Assembly (NCBI GenBank): GCA_947631655.1
Contig: CANRME010000003.1
Span: 1-35,907, forward strand
Direction: 5' to 3'
Length of the DNA stretch: 35,907 bases
Source of the DNA: an uncultured Bacilli bacterium
Lineage (GTDB): Bacteria; Bacillota_I; Bacilli_A; RF39; UBA660
Of the stretch, positions 7,201-15,951 are shown piece after piece. Position 1 is the stretch's first letter; each line of letters opens with the position of its first letter. The notes beneath the pieces were generated by a model. It was not told where the DNA came from, did not search any database, and saw only the letters and a program-made list of their open reading frames with translations. Position numbers and translations under genes: made by a program.

Positions 7201-7270
7201 TAGCTACGGCAATAGTTATCAATCAAGAGTACACATAAAACGGTTACCCCACCAATTTATATGTGTACTC
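7195..7270. repeat. Two strong hairpins between repressor and recombinase operon
   Basis: First: GATTGATAGCTA (7195-7206) pairs with TAGTTATCAATC (7213-7224), 12 bp with one G-T pair, overlapping the repressor stop. Second: GAGTACACATA (7227-7237) and TATGTGTACTC (7260-7270), a perfect 11-bp inverted repeat around a 22-base loop that itself holds GGT/ACC. The first may be a terminator without a clean T tail; the second is unexplained and could be an operator or a recombination-related site. Confidence 0.65.
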
Positions 7271-7328
7271 CTATTATATAATAATTTAATTATTAAGACA
7301 ATTATTTGAAAAAAGGAGTGATAAAAAT

Positions 7329-7514
7329 ATGTTAAATGATATGCAAGTAAATGCGATTTCTAGTGTATTTAGTGCTGGAGATATTAAAGACTATGTAGAA
7401 AGAAATATATATGATTATGTATTATTTGAACAGAAAGATAATAATCCAAATTGTAATATATCAATGAGAATAGGTTTTTTTGGAACACTTTCTTTAATTG
7501 GGGGTGTTAGATAA
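7329..7514 (+). CDS. Small ORF translationally coupled to the recombinase
   Basis: A 61-residue protein with a strong ribosome site (AAAAGGAGTG) before ATG 7329. Its stop overlaps the recombinase start (TAATG at 7512-7516), so the two are translated in coupling. The sequence ('MLNDMQVNAISSVFSAGDIKDYVERNIYDYVLFEQ...RIGFFGTLSLIGGVR') is not one I recognise. Small proteins just upstream of large serine recombinases are known in Bacillota elements and may act as control or directionality factors, but nothing here shows that. Confidence 0.65.
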   Translation: MLNDMQVNAISSVFSAGDIKDYVERNIYDYVLFEQKDNNPNCNISMRIGFFGTLSLIGGVR

Positions 7515-9058
7515 TGAATGCAGTAATTTATGCAAGATATAGTTCTCATAATCAAACAGAATGCTCTATTGAAGGACAATTAGAGGAATGTAGAAAATAT
7601 GCAGAACAAAATAATATAAATATTATTGGAGAATATATAGATAGGGCAAAATCTGGAACTAAAGATAATAGAGATAACTTTCTTAAAATGATTGAAGATA
7701 GTAAAAGAAAAACATTTGAGGGTGTTTTGGTGTATCAATTAGATAGATTCGCTAGAAATAAATATGATAGTGTAATATACAAAAAACAACTTAAGGACAG
7801 AGGTATAAGGGTATTATCAGCAAGAGAGAATATATCTCAAGATGCAAGTGGTATTCTTATGGAAAGTGTGCTTGAGGGAATGGCGGAATACTTTTCTGTG
7901 GAACTGGGGCAAAAAGTCAGAAGAGGTATGAAGTTAAATGCTGATTGCTGTTACTATAATGGTGGAACAATACCTTTGGGCTATAAATTGGAAGTAGTTA
8001 ATGATGATAGGTTTAATAATGGTATTAAAAAAGCGGTTAAAAAGAGGTATGTAATAGATGAAAATAAAGCACCAATAGTTAAGAAGATATTTGAAATGTA
8101 TGCAAACGACAATAAAATGAGTGAAATTATTAACTATTTAAATGGTTTAGATTTAAGAACAGCTTATAATAAATCATTTAATAAAAGTAGTATTAGAAGA
8201 ATATTAGAAAATAAAAAATATATAGGTATATACACATATCACGGGCAAGAAACAAAAGACTCTATACCTAGAATAATTGATGATGAATTGTTTTACAAAG
8301 TACAACAAGAATTAAGAAAAAATAGTCTTGCTCCAGCTAGAAGAAGAGCTAAGACAGAATATTTATTATCTGGGAAATTATATTGTGGATTGTGTAGAGA
8401 AAAAATGACTGGAAGTTCTGGGACTTCCGAAAATGGAAAGTTATATACTTATTATGCTTGTAAATTAGCTAACAAACATTTATGTGATATGGATTCTGTA
8501 AAGAAAGAGGATATAGAAGATATTGTTTTAAAATCCTGTCAAGATATACTTACAAAAGACAATATTAATTTAATAGCCAAAAAGATTGTTGAGTATGCCA
8601 ATAACGAAAAAAATACTATTGAATATAAACAGTTAAGTAAAGCATTAAAAGATAATGAAAGAAGAAAGATTAACATTGTTAAAGCAATTACAGAATGCGA
8701 AGACAATACTACAAGACAAATTTTATTTGATGAGTTATCTAAAATCCAAAATGCTCTTGATGAAATTAATCAGTCTTTATTAATAGAAAAAGCTAAGCAT
8801 TTAAATCTCGGAATAACAGAAGTAAAGTATTTCTTAAATAATCTAAGAAAAGGAAATATAAATAAGTTTGAGTACCAAAAGATATTGATAAATACATTAG
8901 TAAATAAAGTGTACTTACATAAAGATAAGGCAATTATATTATTCAATATCAATAATCATGTAGAAGAGGTAAAAATATCTCTTCTTAATGATATTGAAAG
9001 TTCGCTTTTTAATGCAGTAGCTCTGCCACTAAGTAATGAAATGGCTTCGAAAAGTTAA
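7514..9058 (+). CDS. Large serine recombinase (integrase) of the island
   Basis: A 514-residue site-specific recombinase that would integrate and excise the island by cutting att sites. Domains in order: N-terminal resolvase domain with 'VIYARYSSHNQTECSIEGQ' (catalytic Ser at residue 10), 'VLVYQLDRFARN' and 'GMAEYFSVELGQKVRRGM'; a Recombinase domain (about 160-265) with 'IRRILENKKYIGIYTYHGQ'; a zinc ribbon (about 290-330, CGLC...YYAC...C); and a C-terminal coiled coil with a final 'NTLVNKVYLHKDKAIILF' block. Length is usual for the family. It is complete with no frameshift. The start overlaps the stop of the 61-residue gene. It lies in the left third of the island rather than next to an end. 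Confidence 0.93.
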   Translation: MNAVIYARYSSHNQTECSIEGQLEECRKYAEQNNINIIGEYIDRAKSGTKDNRDNFLKMIEDSKRKTFEGVLVYQLDRFARNKYDSVIYKKQLKDRGIRVLSARENISQDASGILMESVLEGMAEYFSVELGQKVRRGMKLNADCCYYNGGTIPLGYKLEVVNDDRFNNGIKKAVKKRYVIDENKAPIVKKIFEMYANDNKMSEIINYLNGLDLRTAYNKSFNKSSIRRILENKKYIGIYTYHGQETKDSIPRIIDDELFYKVQQELRKNSLAPARRRAKTEYLLSGKLYCGLCREKMTGSSGTSENGKLYTYYACKLANKHLCDMDSVKKEDIEDIVLKSCQDILTKDNINLIAKKIVEYANNEKNTIEYKQLSKALKDNERRKINIVKAITECEDNTTRQILFDELSKIQNALDEINQSLLIEKAKHLNLGITEVKYFLNNLRKGNINKFEYQKILINTLVNKVYLHKDKAIILFNINNHVEEVKISLLNDIESSLFNAVALPLSNEMASKS

Positions 9059-9093
9059 AAAAGAATTTTAGGAGATAATATTCTTTAGCTTGA

Positions 9094-9189
9094 AAGGAGC
9101 TGTTTTTTAATGATAAATTAAACGATTTTATAAAGAACAATTTTAAGAATAAAAAAGATAATTTATCAAACGAAAACAAGGATGAGTGA
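9094..9189 (+). pseudogene. Possible damaged small ORF after the recombinase
   Basis: A good ribosome site (AAAGGAG, 9093-9099) precedes ATG 9110, but that frame stops after three codons. The neighbouring frame is open to TGA 9187-9189 and reads NDKLNDFIKNNFKNKKDNLSNEN..., protein-like but without a start codon. A single-base change near 9110 would join them. It may be a small accessory gene broken by a frameshift, or chance in AT-rich DNA. Confidence 0.3.
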
Positions 9190-9205
9190 TTTCATCCTTT
9201 ATTTT
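9178..9205. terminator. Bidirectional terminator between recombinase and restriction arm
   Basis: AAGGATGA (9178-9185) pairs perfectly with TCATCCTT (9192-9199) over a six-base loop, followed by ATTTTTTT on the plus strand. It overlaps the stop of the convergent endonuclease gene. Confidence 0.8.
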
Positions 9206-10526
9206 TTTCGTTAAGTTTACTAAATAAGAAATTTTTATCTAACATAAAGCAAACTTTTGTAACATCATTTTGAAAAAAGTTTGTATAAGCCTCATCGCCT
9301 CTTTTACCCTTAGGAGCAACCTCTAGTATTTGACCATCAAATCTTTTTGGCTGAGGTAGCAATGATATATCATGTTTTTCAATGGCCTTTTTAACTTGAT
9401 TATATGTTCTTCCAAATAATTCAATATCTTCGTCGTTAAATGTTATTTGTCTTATACCCTCTAAAATTCTTTCTCCATTTTTTGAATTTTTACTTCCTTT
9501 ATAACAAATGACAATTAATGTAACTTCTTCAAAATAATTTTTCCAATAAGAGTCTTCCCAAGAATCTTTAAATTCAGTTAATACTAAATTTCTAAAGGAC
9601 ATTCTTTCAAGTGGATAGCCAAAATCGTTTACAGGTAAATTTTTAATAATATAATTAACTTTTTGAAATAATGGATTCTTAGTAGGTAGCTCTTTATCTT
9701 TTCCAATTAACTCATCAGAAATCATTTTACTTAATTGTTTTGGGACTGGTTCTGCTAATTTTTTATGTGTTAGATATTCAAAAATATCATTTTGTTTTTT
9801 TCCAATAAAATTTTGTATTTGAGCGAATACATATTCTTCAATTGTTTTATATTCAATGTTATCTACATCTAAAATTAAATGTGCATTTCTTAAAATACCT
9901 GTCATATAAGAATTTTTTAGTGAGTATGCTCGTGGCATTGCTAATTCAGTAGAAAATGGTTGAGTAGTTCTATCTTTTCCTGTAGATCCTTTGGGACATG
10001 CTCCCAAATAAGAAGTGTCTCCTTCAGATAGCAAATGAGCCTTTCCTTCTATTACTTTTTGTTTGATTAGTTCAAAATCATTTTTAATTATTAAAGAATC
10101 ACCAGTCATATCATAAAGTTGAAAATCAGTAATTACAAAATCCTTATAATCTTTTTCTCTATCATATTCATACCAAATAATTAATATTTTTTTACTTTTA
10201 AATAATAAATGACTAAAATCAAATTCTTCATGAACAATACTATTATAATCAATCTTTCCTAAAACTAATCTTTCTTTAGCAGAAATTGTTCCATTTTTAT
10301 TTTTTATATATCCACTAACTTTTAACTCTACGCCAAGATTAGCAAAATCAGCTTCAGCTTTGTTATTATTAGGATATTTATAAAAACCAGTTTCAATAAT
10401 TTTTCCCAAATTACCCTTATCTTTAGAGTTTGTCGTTAAAGTATTATTTATATCAAAATCTTTAAATGTTTTACCTCTAATTTGTTTGGTATATTCAAGA
10501 AGTTCATCAATTGTTTTGAAATTCAT
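9192..10526 (-). CDS. Sau3AI/MutH-type restriction endonuclease
   Basis: A 444-residue enzyme of the Sau3AI family, type II endonucleases cutting GATC. The N-terminal MutH-like domain has 'GNLGKIIETGFY' (E45) and 'KAEADFANLGVELKVSGY', giving D60-x6-E67-x-K69, the same spacing as the MutH catalytic triad D70/E77/K79. 'EGDTSYLGACPKGSTGKDRTTQPFS' (about 168-192) is another family block. The C-terminal 230 residues would be the second MutH-like, DNA-binding effector domain of Sau3AI. GATC specificity is inferred from family, not shown. It is the last gene of the minus-strand operon (RecQ-like, NERD-helicase, endonuclease), 10 bp after the helicase, with ribosome site TAGGAGGT. The cognate methyltransferase is likely that at 15952. 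Confidence 0.85.
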   Translation of the reverse strand: MNFKTIDELLEYTKQIRGKTFKDFDINNTLTTNSKDKGNLGKIIETGFYKYPNNNKAEADFANLGVELKVSGYIKNKNGTISAKERLVLGKIDYNSIVHEEFDFSHLLFKSKKILIIWYEYDREKDYKDFVITDFQLYDMTGDSLIIKNDFELIKQKVIEGKAHLLSEGDTSYLGACPKGSTGKDRTTQPFSTELAMPRAYSLKNSYMTGILRNAHLILDVDNIEYKTIEEYVFAQIQNFIGKKQNDIFEYLTHKKLAEPVPKQLSKMISDELIGKDKELPTKNPLFQKVNYIIKNLPVNDFGYPLERMSFRNLVLTEFKDSWEDSYWKNYFEEVTLIVICYKGSKNSKNGERILEGIRQITFNDEDIELFGRTYNQVKKAIEKHDISLLPQPKRFDGQILEVAPKGKRGDEAYTNFFQNDVTKVCFMLDKNFLFSKLNEKNKG

Positions 10527-10536
10527 TTTTTACCTC

Positions 10537-12225
10537 CTAGATTTTGTTAAGCATAATTTTATATTTTTTTGCTACTCTAGCAGAAGTATTAATATTTTCT
10601 TCTATTTTTTCAACTAAATAACTAATTTCTTCTAATGTGGCCAGAGAAAAAATCTCCAATCTTTGCCTTGCTCTTGATGCGGCAACATAAAAATTATTAA
10701 GATATTCTTCTTTCTCAATTTTGAATGGATTGAAATCTACTATAATAATAATATTAGATTCCAAACCTTTAAATTTTTTTGATGTTGTAAATAAAATTTT
10801 GTCTTTTTCAAATTGACTTGATAATGCAATTTTTCTTTTAATATTTTCTATGTTAATTATTGAATTATCTTCGCTTTCCATTGTTAAAATAGTAATATCT
10901 TCATTATCATAACCATCTTTCGTATAACTATTAATTTTTTCAATGATACTTTTTAATAGTTCGTCTTTTCTATTAGAATAATTTAATATTGGCATTATTC
11001 CTGAAATACAAAACTCATTTGATGTACTTTTACTACTAACAATACTGTTCATAGTATTAAGAATTTTTTGAGTATTTCTACAATTCTTTGTTAATTTTAA
11101 TTTGCAATCAAATAATTTTAATATGTTTGGCAAATTTTTATAATATAAAAGTTGGTTTTTATCATAAAATATGAATAATCTAATATTATTTGTTTGGCAA
11201 AATTTTACCAAATGCTCTAGTATTTTATCATAAATATCTTGAGCTTCATCAATAATAATATATTTATATTCCAATTGTTTTAAATCAATTTCTTTAATAG
11301 CAAGTAACAATTGAGAATCAGCTAACAAATTTTTCACAGAATATTTTCCTACAAAAGAGTGTATATTGTAATAATCAATATTTTCATAATTACATTTTTC
11401 AATTAAATGTTTATTAAGAAACTTGTTGAAACATAAAAATAATACTTTTCCGTTTTTTGCAAACCTTTTTGCTTGTTCTACAGCAACGAACGTTTTTCCA
11501 GTTCCAGCTCCGCCTTCAATAGCAACAGAATTTTGATCTTCAATAAAATCTAATACTTTTTTTTGCTCATTGGTAAGTTGTAAAAATACATAGTCAGCTT
11601 CATTTTTTACATTAGACGAAGAGGGAATTAAATCAAAATTTGGCATTAAAATATTTTCTATTACTTTTATTCCATTTTTTTGTAATCTGGTAAAACGTAG
11701 TCCATTATAATAATTAAATACTTTTATTAAGCTTAATTCTGGCGTTTTCAAATCTTCTTCTGATAATATTTGATTAATGCTATAGTTTAACGGTAATGTA
11801 AATTTTTTTATTTCATCTTTTGAAATAGATGGGAACCAGACAGCTTTGTCAATAAAACACCTATCACCATTTAGTAGTTCACCATCAATCTCTTCTATAA
11901 GCTTATATTTGCTTCTATCAGCTTGTTTAAAAGGATCTTTCATTTTATATTCTTCATTTGTGTCTAATCTTTTTTGATACCAATCACCATTTTCACATCT
12001 AATTTCTCCGGATTTAACTTCAATTATTAGAATTCCATAGATTGGATTAAAAATTGCAAAATCAGCTTCTCCCCAAGTAATTCTTCCGTTGTTATTCCTT
12101 TTTTGCCATGTTAATGAATAATAAATATTCCAAGAATTAGACAAGTTTTTTAAAGCCTGAAATATTTTATATTCACCTAAACTATTATGGAAATCATCAG
12201 ATATTTCTGGATAAAAATGTGCCAT
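10537..12225 (-). CDS. NERD-nuclease / SF1 (UvrD-like) helicase fusion
   Basis: A 562-residue protein. Residues about 15-80 are a NERD nuclease-related domain with 'GEADFAIFNPIYGILIIEVKSG', giving D55...E69-x-K71 of the PD-(D/E)XK type. Residues about 215-560 are a UvrD/Rep-like helicase core: Walker A GGAGTGKT (238-245), Walker B IIDEAQD (324-330) and motif VI VAASRARQRL (514-523). Such enzymes translocate on single-stranded DNA and may also cut it. The ribosome site GAGGTG overlaps the stop of the upstream RecQ-like gene, with a two-base gap, so the genes are coupled. NERD-helicases are common in phage-defence loci (compare Nhi and GajB-like helicases). Placement between a RecQ-like helicase and a Sau3AI-type nuclease suggests a joint DNA-processing arm. 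Confidence 0.85.
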   Translation of the reverse strand: MAHFYPEISDDFHNSLGEYKIFQALKNLSNSWNIYYSLTWQKRNNNGRITWGEADFAIFNPIYGILIIEVKSGEIRCENGDWYQKRLDTNEEYKMKDPFKQADRSKYKLIEEIDGELLNGDRCFIDKAVWFPSISKDEIKKFTLPLNYSINQILSEEDLKTPELSLIKVFNYYNGLRFTRLQKNGIKVIENILMPNFDLIPSSSNVKNEADYVFLQLTNEQKKVLDFIEDQNSVAIEGGAGTGKTFVAVEQAKRFAKNGKVLFLCFNKFLNKHLIEKCNYENIDYYNIHSFVGKYSVKNLLADSQLLLAIKEIDLKQLEYKYIIIDEAQDIYDKILEHLVKFCQTNNIRLFIFYDKNQLLYYKNLPNILKLFDCKLKLTKNCRNTQKILNTMNSIVSSKSTSNEFCISGIMPILNYSNRKDELLKSIIEKINSYTKDGYDNEDITILTMESEDNSIINIENIKRKIALSSQFEKDKILFTTSKKFKGLESNIIIIVDFNPFKIEKEEYLNNFYVAASRARQRLEIFSLATLEEISYLVEKIEENINTSARVAKKYKIMLNKI

Positions 12226-12227
12226 AA

Positions 12228-15200
12228 TTACACCTCATTTGGAATCAGTTCTAGATATTTTTCAACTTCATCTATTGCTATTATTTTCCAATCTTTTTCA
12301 GAGCATTTATTTCTTACTTCAAATCCACAGTACTCTGGAGAAATAATTAAATTTTCATTTACATATATAAATAGTGCCTTTATAGTAATACCTGAAATAT
12401 TTATATCAGTATATGCAAAATCAGCTATTTTTTTGTTTTCTCTATCTAGTAAATTACAATAATATTTATACTTTTCTTCTGTAACTAAATTTTCGCTAAT
12501 TCTCTTCCAACTATCATAATCTTCTAAACTATATGTTTCACAAGCATTAACATCAATATATTTTTCTAATTTTTCAGGATGTTTTATTATTTTATTTTCA
12601 ACTGCAGCAATGTTATCTATTTCATTTTCTATATCTTCTCCTAAAAAATACCTTTCAACAAAATTCCATCTTTCGTTATTTTGGCTATTGTTATAATGTC
12701 TAAAAAAATAATCTAATATCTTGACTGATCTATAATGTTTCTCTTTAGCCATTTCAACATAATTATTTTTATAGATAACCCTGTCTTCCACAATATTTTT
12801 AATTTTATCTGGTGCGTTTAAACGAATAAATATTTCTGGACTATCACCGCCCACAATTTCGTATGAAACTAAGTCTAAAATAGATAAAAGTTTTAATGCG
12901 TTAGAATCTGTTACATTGTCAGCATAAAATTGTTCATATTCTGAATTATTTATATACCTTATATTTTTTATTAAAGATGCCTTGCTTAAAATTTGTGTTG
13001 CCAATGTTCTTAATTTTCCATTACTAATTTGATATTTTTCAAATTCATTATCTTCTCTTCTTACAATACATTCATAGTTCAAATCTATGACATCAAAATA
13101 CGAATTTGCAATTATTTCAGCTTTAGAACTCTTATATCTTGAAGATATTTTATTTTTAAACTCTTCTTTGGTGAAAAAATTTCTATCAAACGAAGTTAAT
13201 GTATCAGTTAAATAATTAATCTCATCCATAGCCTTTTGATAAACTTCTGAAAGCAATCCTGATTTCGCTTTCATAGATAGCTTTACTCTATAGAAAATAT
13301 CATTTTTAATATCTCCCATAACATCAACACTATTTTTGTTAAAAAATTTATATTTAAATGATGCAAATGACATTTCTGAACCATATATATTTTCCCAAAT
13401 ACTCTTTAAATCAATTTCATAAATTGGACCCGGATCTGTTACAAGGCATCCACCAACAGCCTCACGGTTTCTTCCTTCTGCAATTTTAGTAAAATATTTT
13501 CCATATTTACTATTTTCAATTTTTAAAACATTTTCTTCTGATACTGAGGCATAAGCTTTTGTAAACATTGTACCTGGTCTAGAAATTAATACATATATTT
13601 TATAAGTTTCATAAAAATCTTTTTCAAGCATTAGTAAAACTATTTTTAATTTGTTTTCCAAATCATCTTGATTGGTTTTTCCAAATACACCATCAAACAT
13701 TTTGGGATTAATCATAAAATTTCGATGCTTTTTATTTAGAAATGTATCATAAATTATAGATAAACATTTCTTTACATGATATTGTTTGATTTGCGACATA
13801 CCAAATAAAGTATTAACATATTTCATGTCACCATTAAAATAGTCAACAATAGCTTTTCCATTAATGCTTTTATCTCTAGCAGCTCTTCCTATTTCTTGAA
13901 CATAATCACTTAGTCCACCAGTTACAGCATAGTGAAAGACATTATGAATATCTGAAATATCTATTCCCATTCCAAAAGCTTTTGTTGCAATCATTACATT
14001 TGCTTTTCCTTCGGTAAAGTCATCCATTGCTTGTACTTTTTCTTCAGCTTCTTCACCACTTCCGGTATATATTCTAATATCATTTTTAAAACATTTAAAA
14101 CTACTAAATTCTTTATCACCATTATAAATTTGGTGTGCAATCGAACTATATGGACAGTAAACTATTGTTTTATCATTTTTATCAATCCACCCATTTATTC
14201 TCTCACCTAGTTTTTGTATTTTCATATCTTTATATTGATCATAAGATTTGTCTGTGTAATTATTTATCTCAAAAGTGATATTTTCTCTTTTTGCTGAACC
14301 TATCTTTTTGATTGGATCATTCATAAACAAACTAATAATTGTTTCTGAAACGGTATCATCTTTTCCACCATTTACCGCAGTAGCTGTACAAGCAAAAATT
14401 GGAAAATCATGATGCCTTTTGCCTTGACCGAATTTATTTTGCATTGTTCTAAGTCTATTTATGTATGTACCTAAATACCAATAATCAGGTCTAAAGCCAA
14501 CGCCCCAAGTTGTAACTATATGAGCTTCATCTATGATTATAAGTCCGATTTCTCTTTCTCCTATTAATGAATCGATTGAATGTGATAGAAGTGTTTCAGG
14601 GCTAACATATAAAATGTCTATTTTTCCTTCTTTGACATTATTAATTATTTCTTCTCTTTGAACAATTGTTGCAATATCAGAATTTAAATATGCATGTTTT
14701 TTATATCCAGATTTGGTTAATATATCATATTGATTTTGCATTAATCCTTTTAAAGGTTCAATAATAATTATTAGTTTGTTATATTTTTCACTTAAATAAA
14801 TTGAAGGCAATTGAAAGATTAATGATTTCCCTGCACCTGTAGACGCAGTCATAAATATATCTCTATATCTTTTTCCCGCATATGCTTTTTCAGATTCACT
14901 AACTATGTATTCCATTATTTCAGCTTGAGAAATATCTTCCATTTCATCTGATAAATCTGGATCTTTATAAAATGATAATTTTCTAAAATTAAAATCTGTT
15001 TTACCAGTAAGTTTTGTACCTATTTTTTTTAGTTCTTCTCTAATAGTACTTGTTATGGGATATTCGCCAGAATATTTGTAAAGGATATTAATATTTAAGG
15101 ACTTCAATAATGCTTTCATTGATTCGAATATCATATTTGATATTTCGGTATTACAAACTTTTTTATAACCAATGGTTTTATAATTATTAGTAATGATATT

Positions 15201-15773
15201 TTGATAGTGTTCTAAATATTTTTCGAGATTATCGTCTATATCAATTAAATATTCACAATTATCTGTTAAATTAATATCGATGTTATTGTCATAAAAATGA
15301 ATAATTCTATCTATATTTGCATTATTTGGAAACTCATAATTGTAATAAGTCACATAATATTGCCCGTTTACCAAATAGATATTTGAATAAATGTTGTCTA
15401 AACTTTGAACTTTTAAATTGACATTCATATTTTCTTCTTCTTTATATTTTAAATACTCTAAGAACGTATTTTCTTCTATTTCACAATATATAGGATATAT
15501 TCCAGGAAAAATATTATTACATACTATTTTTATTCTTATTCTTCCAGTCTTGACAAAAATATAAAGTTGTTCATGAATTAATTCAAATTCTTCATAAGTA
15601 ATCCAAAATTTTTCACCACGTTTATTATAAATATATCCACCTAGTTCAAATGCATAATCATTAGTTAAATTTTTATAGTCGATTTTAAAATCTAAATCTT
15701 TTTCACTTAGTGGCAAATAATCTAATTTTGATAAAAAATCCTTATTAAACCCTTTATAAACATATAAATCCAT
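12228..15773 (-). CDS. Large RecQ-like SF2 helicase
   Basis: A 1181-residue protein from ATG 15773, chosen because GGAAG lies seven to eight bases upstream; a longer frame to 15854 lacks a ribosome site. In this numbering the helicase core has Walker A ASTGAGKS (310-317), DEAH (415-418), motif III TAT (463-465), and in the second RecA domain 'IATKAFGMGIDISDIHNVFHYAVTGGLSDYVQEIGRAARD', with motif VI at 626-634. QEIGRAARD is close to the RecQ form. About 300 residues before and 540 after the core are unrecognised; no HRDC domain is obvious. It is the first gene of the restriction-arm operon. Expected role: ATP-driven unwinding of invading DNA to expose it to the neighbouring nucleases. RecQ-like helicases of this size are known in defence loci but are not part of ordinary Sau3AI systems. 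Confidence 0.85.
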   Translation of the reverse strand: MDLYVYKGFNKDFLSKLDYLPLSEKDLDFKIDYKNLTNDYAFELGGYIYNKRGEKFWITYEEFELIHEQLYIFVKTGRIRIKIVCNNIFPGIYPIYCEIEENTFLEYLKYKEEENMNVNLKVQSLDNIYSNIYLVNGQYYVTYYNYEFPNNANIDRIIHFYDNNIDINLTDNCEYLIDIDDNLEKYLEHYQNIITNNYKTIGYKKVCNTEISNMIFESMKALLKSLNINILYKYSGEYPITSTIREELKKIGTKLTGKTDFNFRKLSFYKDPDLSDEMEDISQAEIMEYIVSESEKAYAGKRYRDIFMTASTGAGKSLIFQLPSIYLSEKYNKLIIIIEPLKGLMQNQYDILTKSGYKKHAYLNSDIATIVQREEIINNVKEGKIDILYVSPETLLSHSIDSLIGEREIGLIIIDEAHIVTTWGVGFRPDYWYLGTYINRLRTMQNKFGQGKRHHDFPIFACTATAVNGGKDDTVSETIISLFMNDPIKKIGSAKRENITFEINNYTDKSYDQYKDMKIQKLGERINGWIDKNDKTIVYCPYSSIAHQIYNGDKEFSSFKCFKNDIRIYTGSGEEAEEKVQAMDDFTEGKANVMIATKAFGMGIDISDIHNVFHYAVTGGLSDYVQEIGRAARDKSINGKAIVDYFNGDMKYVNTLFGMSQIKQYHVKKCLSIIYDTFLNKKHRNFMINPKMFDGVFGKTNQDDLENKLKIVLLMLEKDFYETYKIYVLISRPGTMFTKAYASVSEENVLKIENSKYGKYFTKIAEGRNREAVGGCLVTDPGPIYEIDLKSIWENIYGSEMSFASFKYKFFNKNSVDVMGDIKNDIFYRVKLSMKAKSGLLSEVYQKAMDEINYLTDTLTSFDRNFFTKEEFKNKISSRYKSSKAEIIANSYFDVIDLNYECIVRREDNEFEKYQISNGKLRTLATQILSKASLIKNIRYINNSEYEQFYADNVTDSNALKLLSILDLVSYEIVGGDSPEIFIRLNAPDKIKNIVEDRVIYKNNYVEMAKEKHYRSVKILDYFFRHYNNSQNNERWNFVERYFLGEDIENEIDNIAAVENKIIKHPEKLEKYIDVNACETYSLEDYDSWKRISENLVTEEKYKYYCNLLDRENKKIADFAYTDINISGITIKALFIYVNENLIISPEYCGFEVRNKCSEKDWKIIAIDEVEKYLELIPNEV

Positions 15774-15853
15774 AAATACACTTCCTTTTTGATCTTGTTT
15801 TTTATTTAAAAATTTTATACAATAATAGTAATGAAGGTTAATCTTTAACATCA

Positions 15854-15910
15854 TTTATTATATAATAAATATCGATAAAAGTTGATCTTTTTCTTCAAAT
15901 AAATTATAAT
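15854..15910. promoter_or_regulatory. Divergent promoter region of the R-M locus with a GATC in the -35 box
   Basis: Plus strand: TTGATC (15882-15887), 17-base spacer, TATAAT (15905-15910), 42 bp before the methyltransferase ATG. The GATC at 15884-15887 lies in the -35. A perfect 16-bp palindrome TTTATTATATAATAAA (15854-15869) holds a minus-strand TATAAT that could serve the helicase operon. No separate C-protein gene is present. Confidence 0.65.
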
Positions 15911-15951
15911 ATATTTAGGGAATATAAACAAATAGTCAGGAGGCTTAAGTT

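Noticed and set aside
15774-15854. N-terminal extension of the RecQ-like helicase to 15854
   Set aside because: No ribosome site before 15854, and the extension covers the leader with GGAAG that serves ATG 15773.
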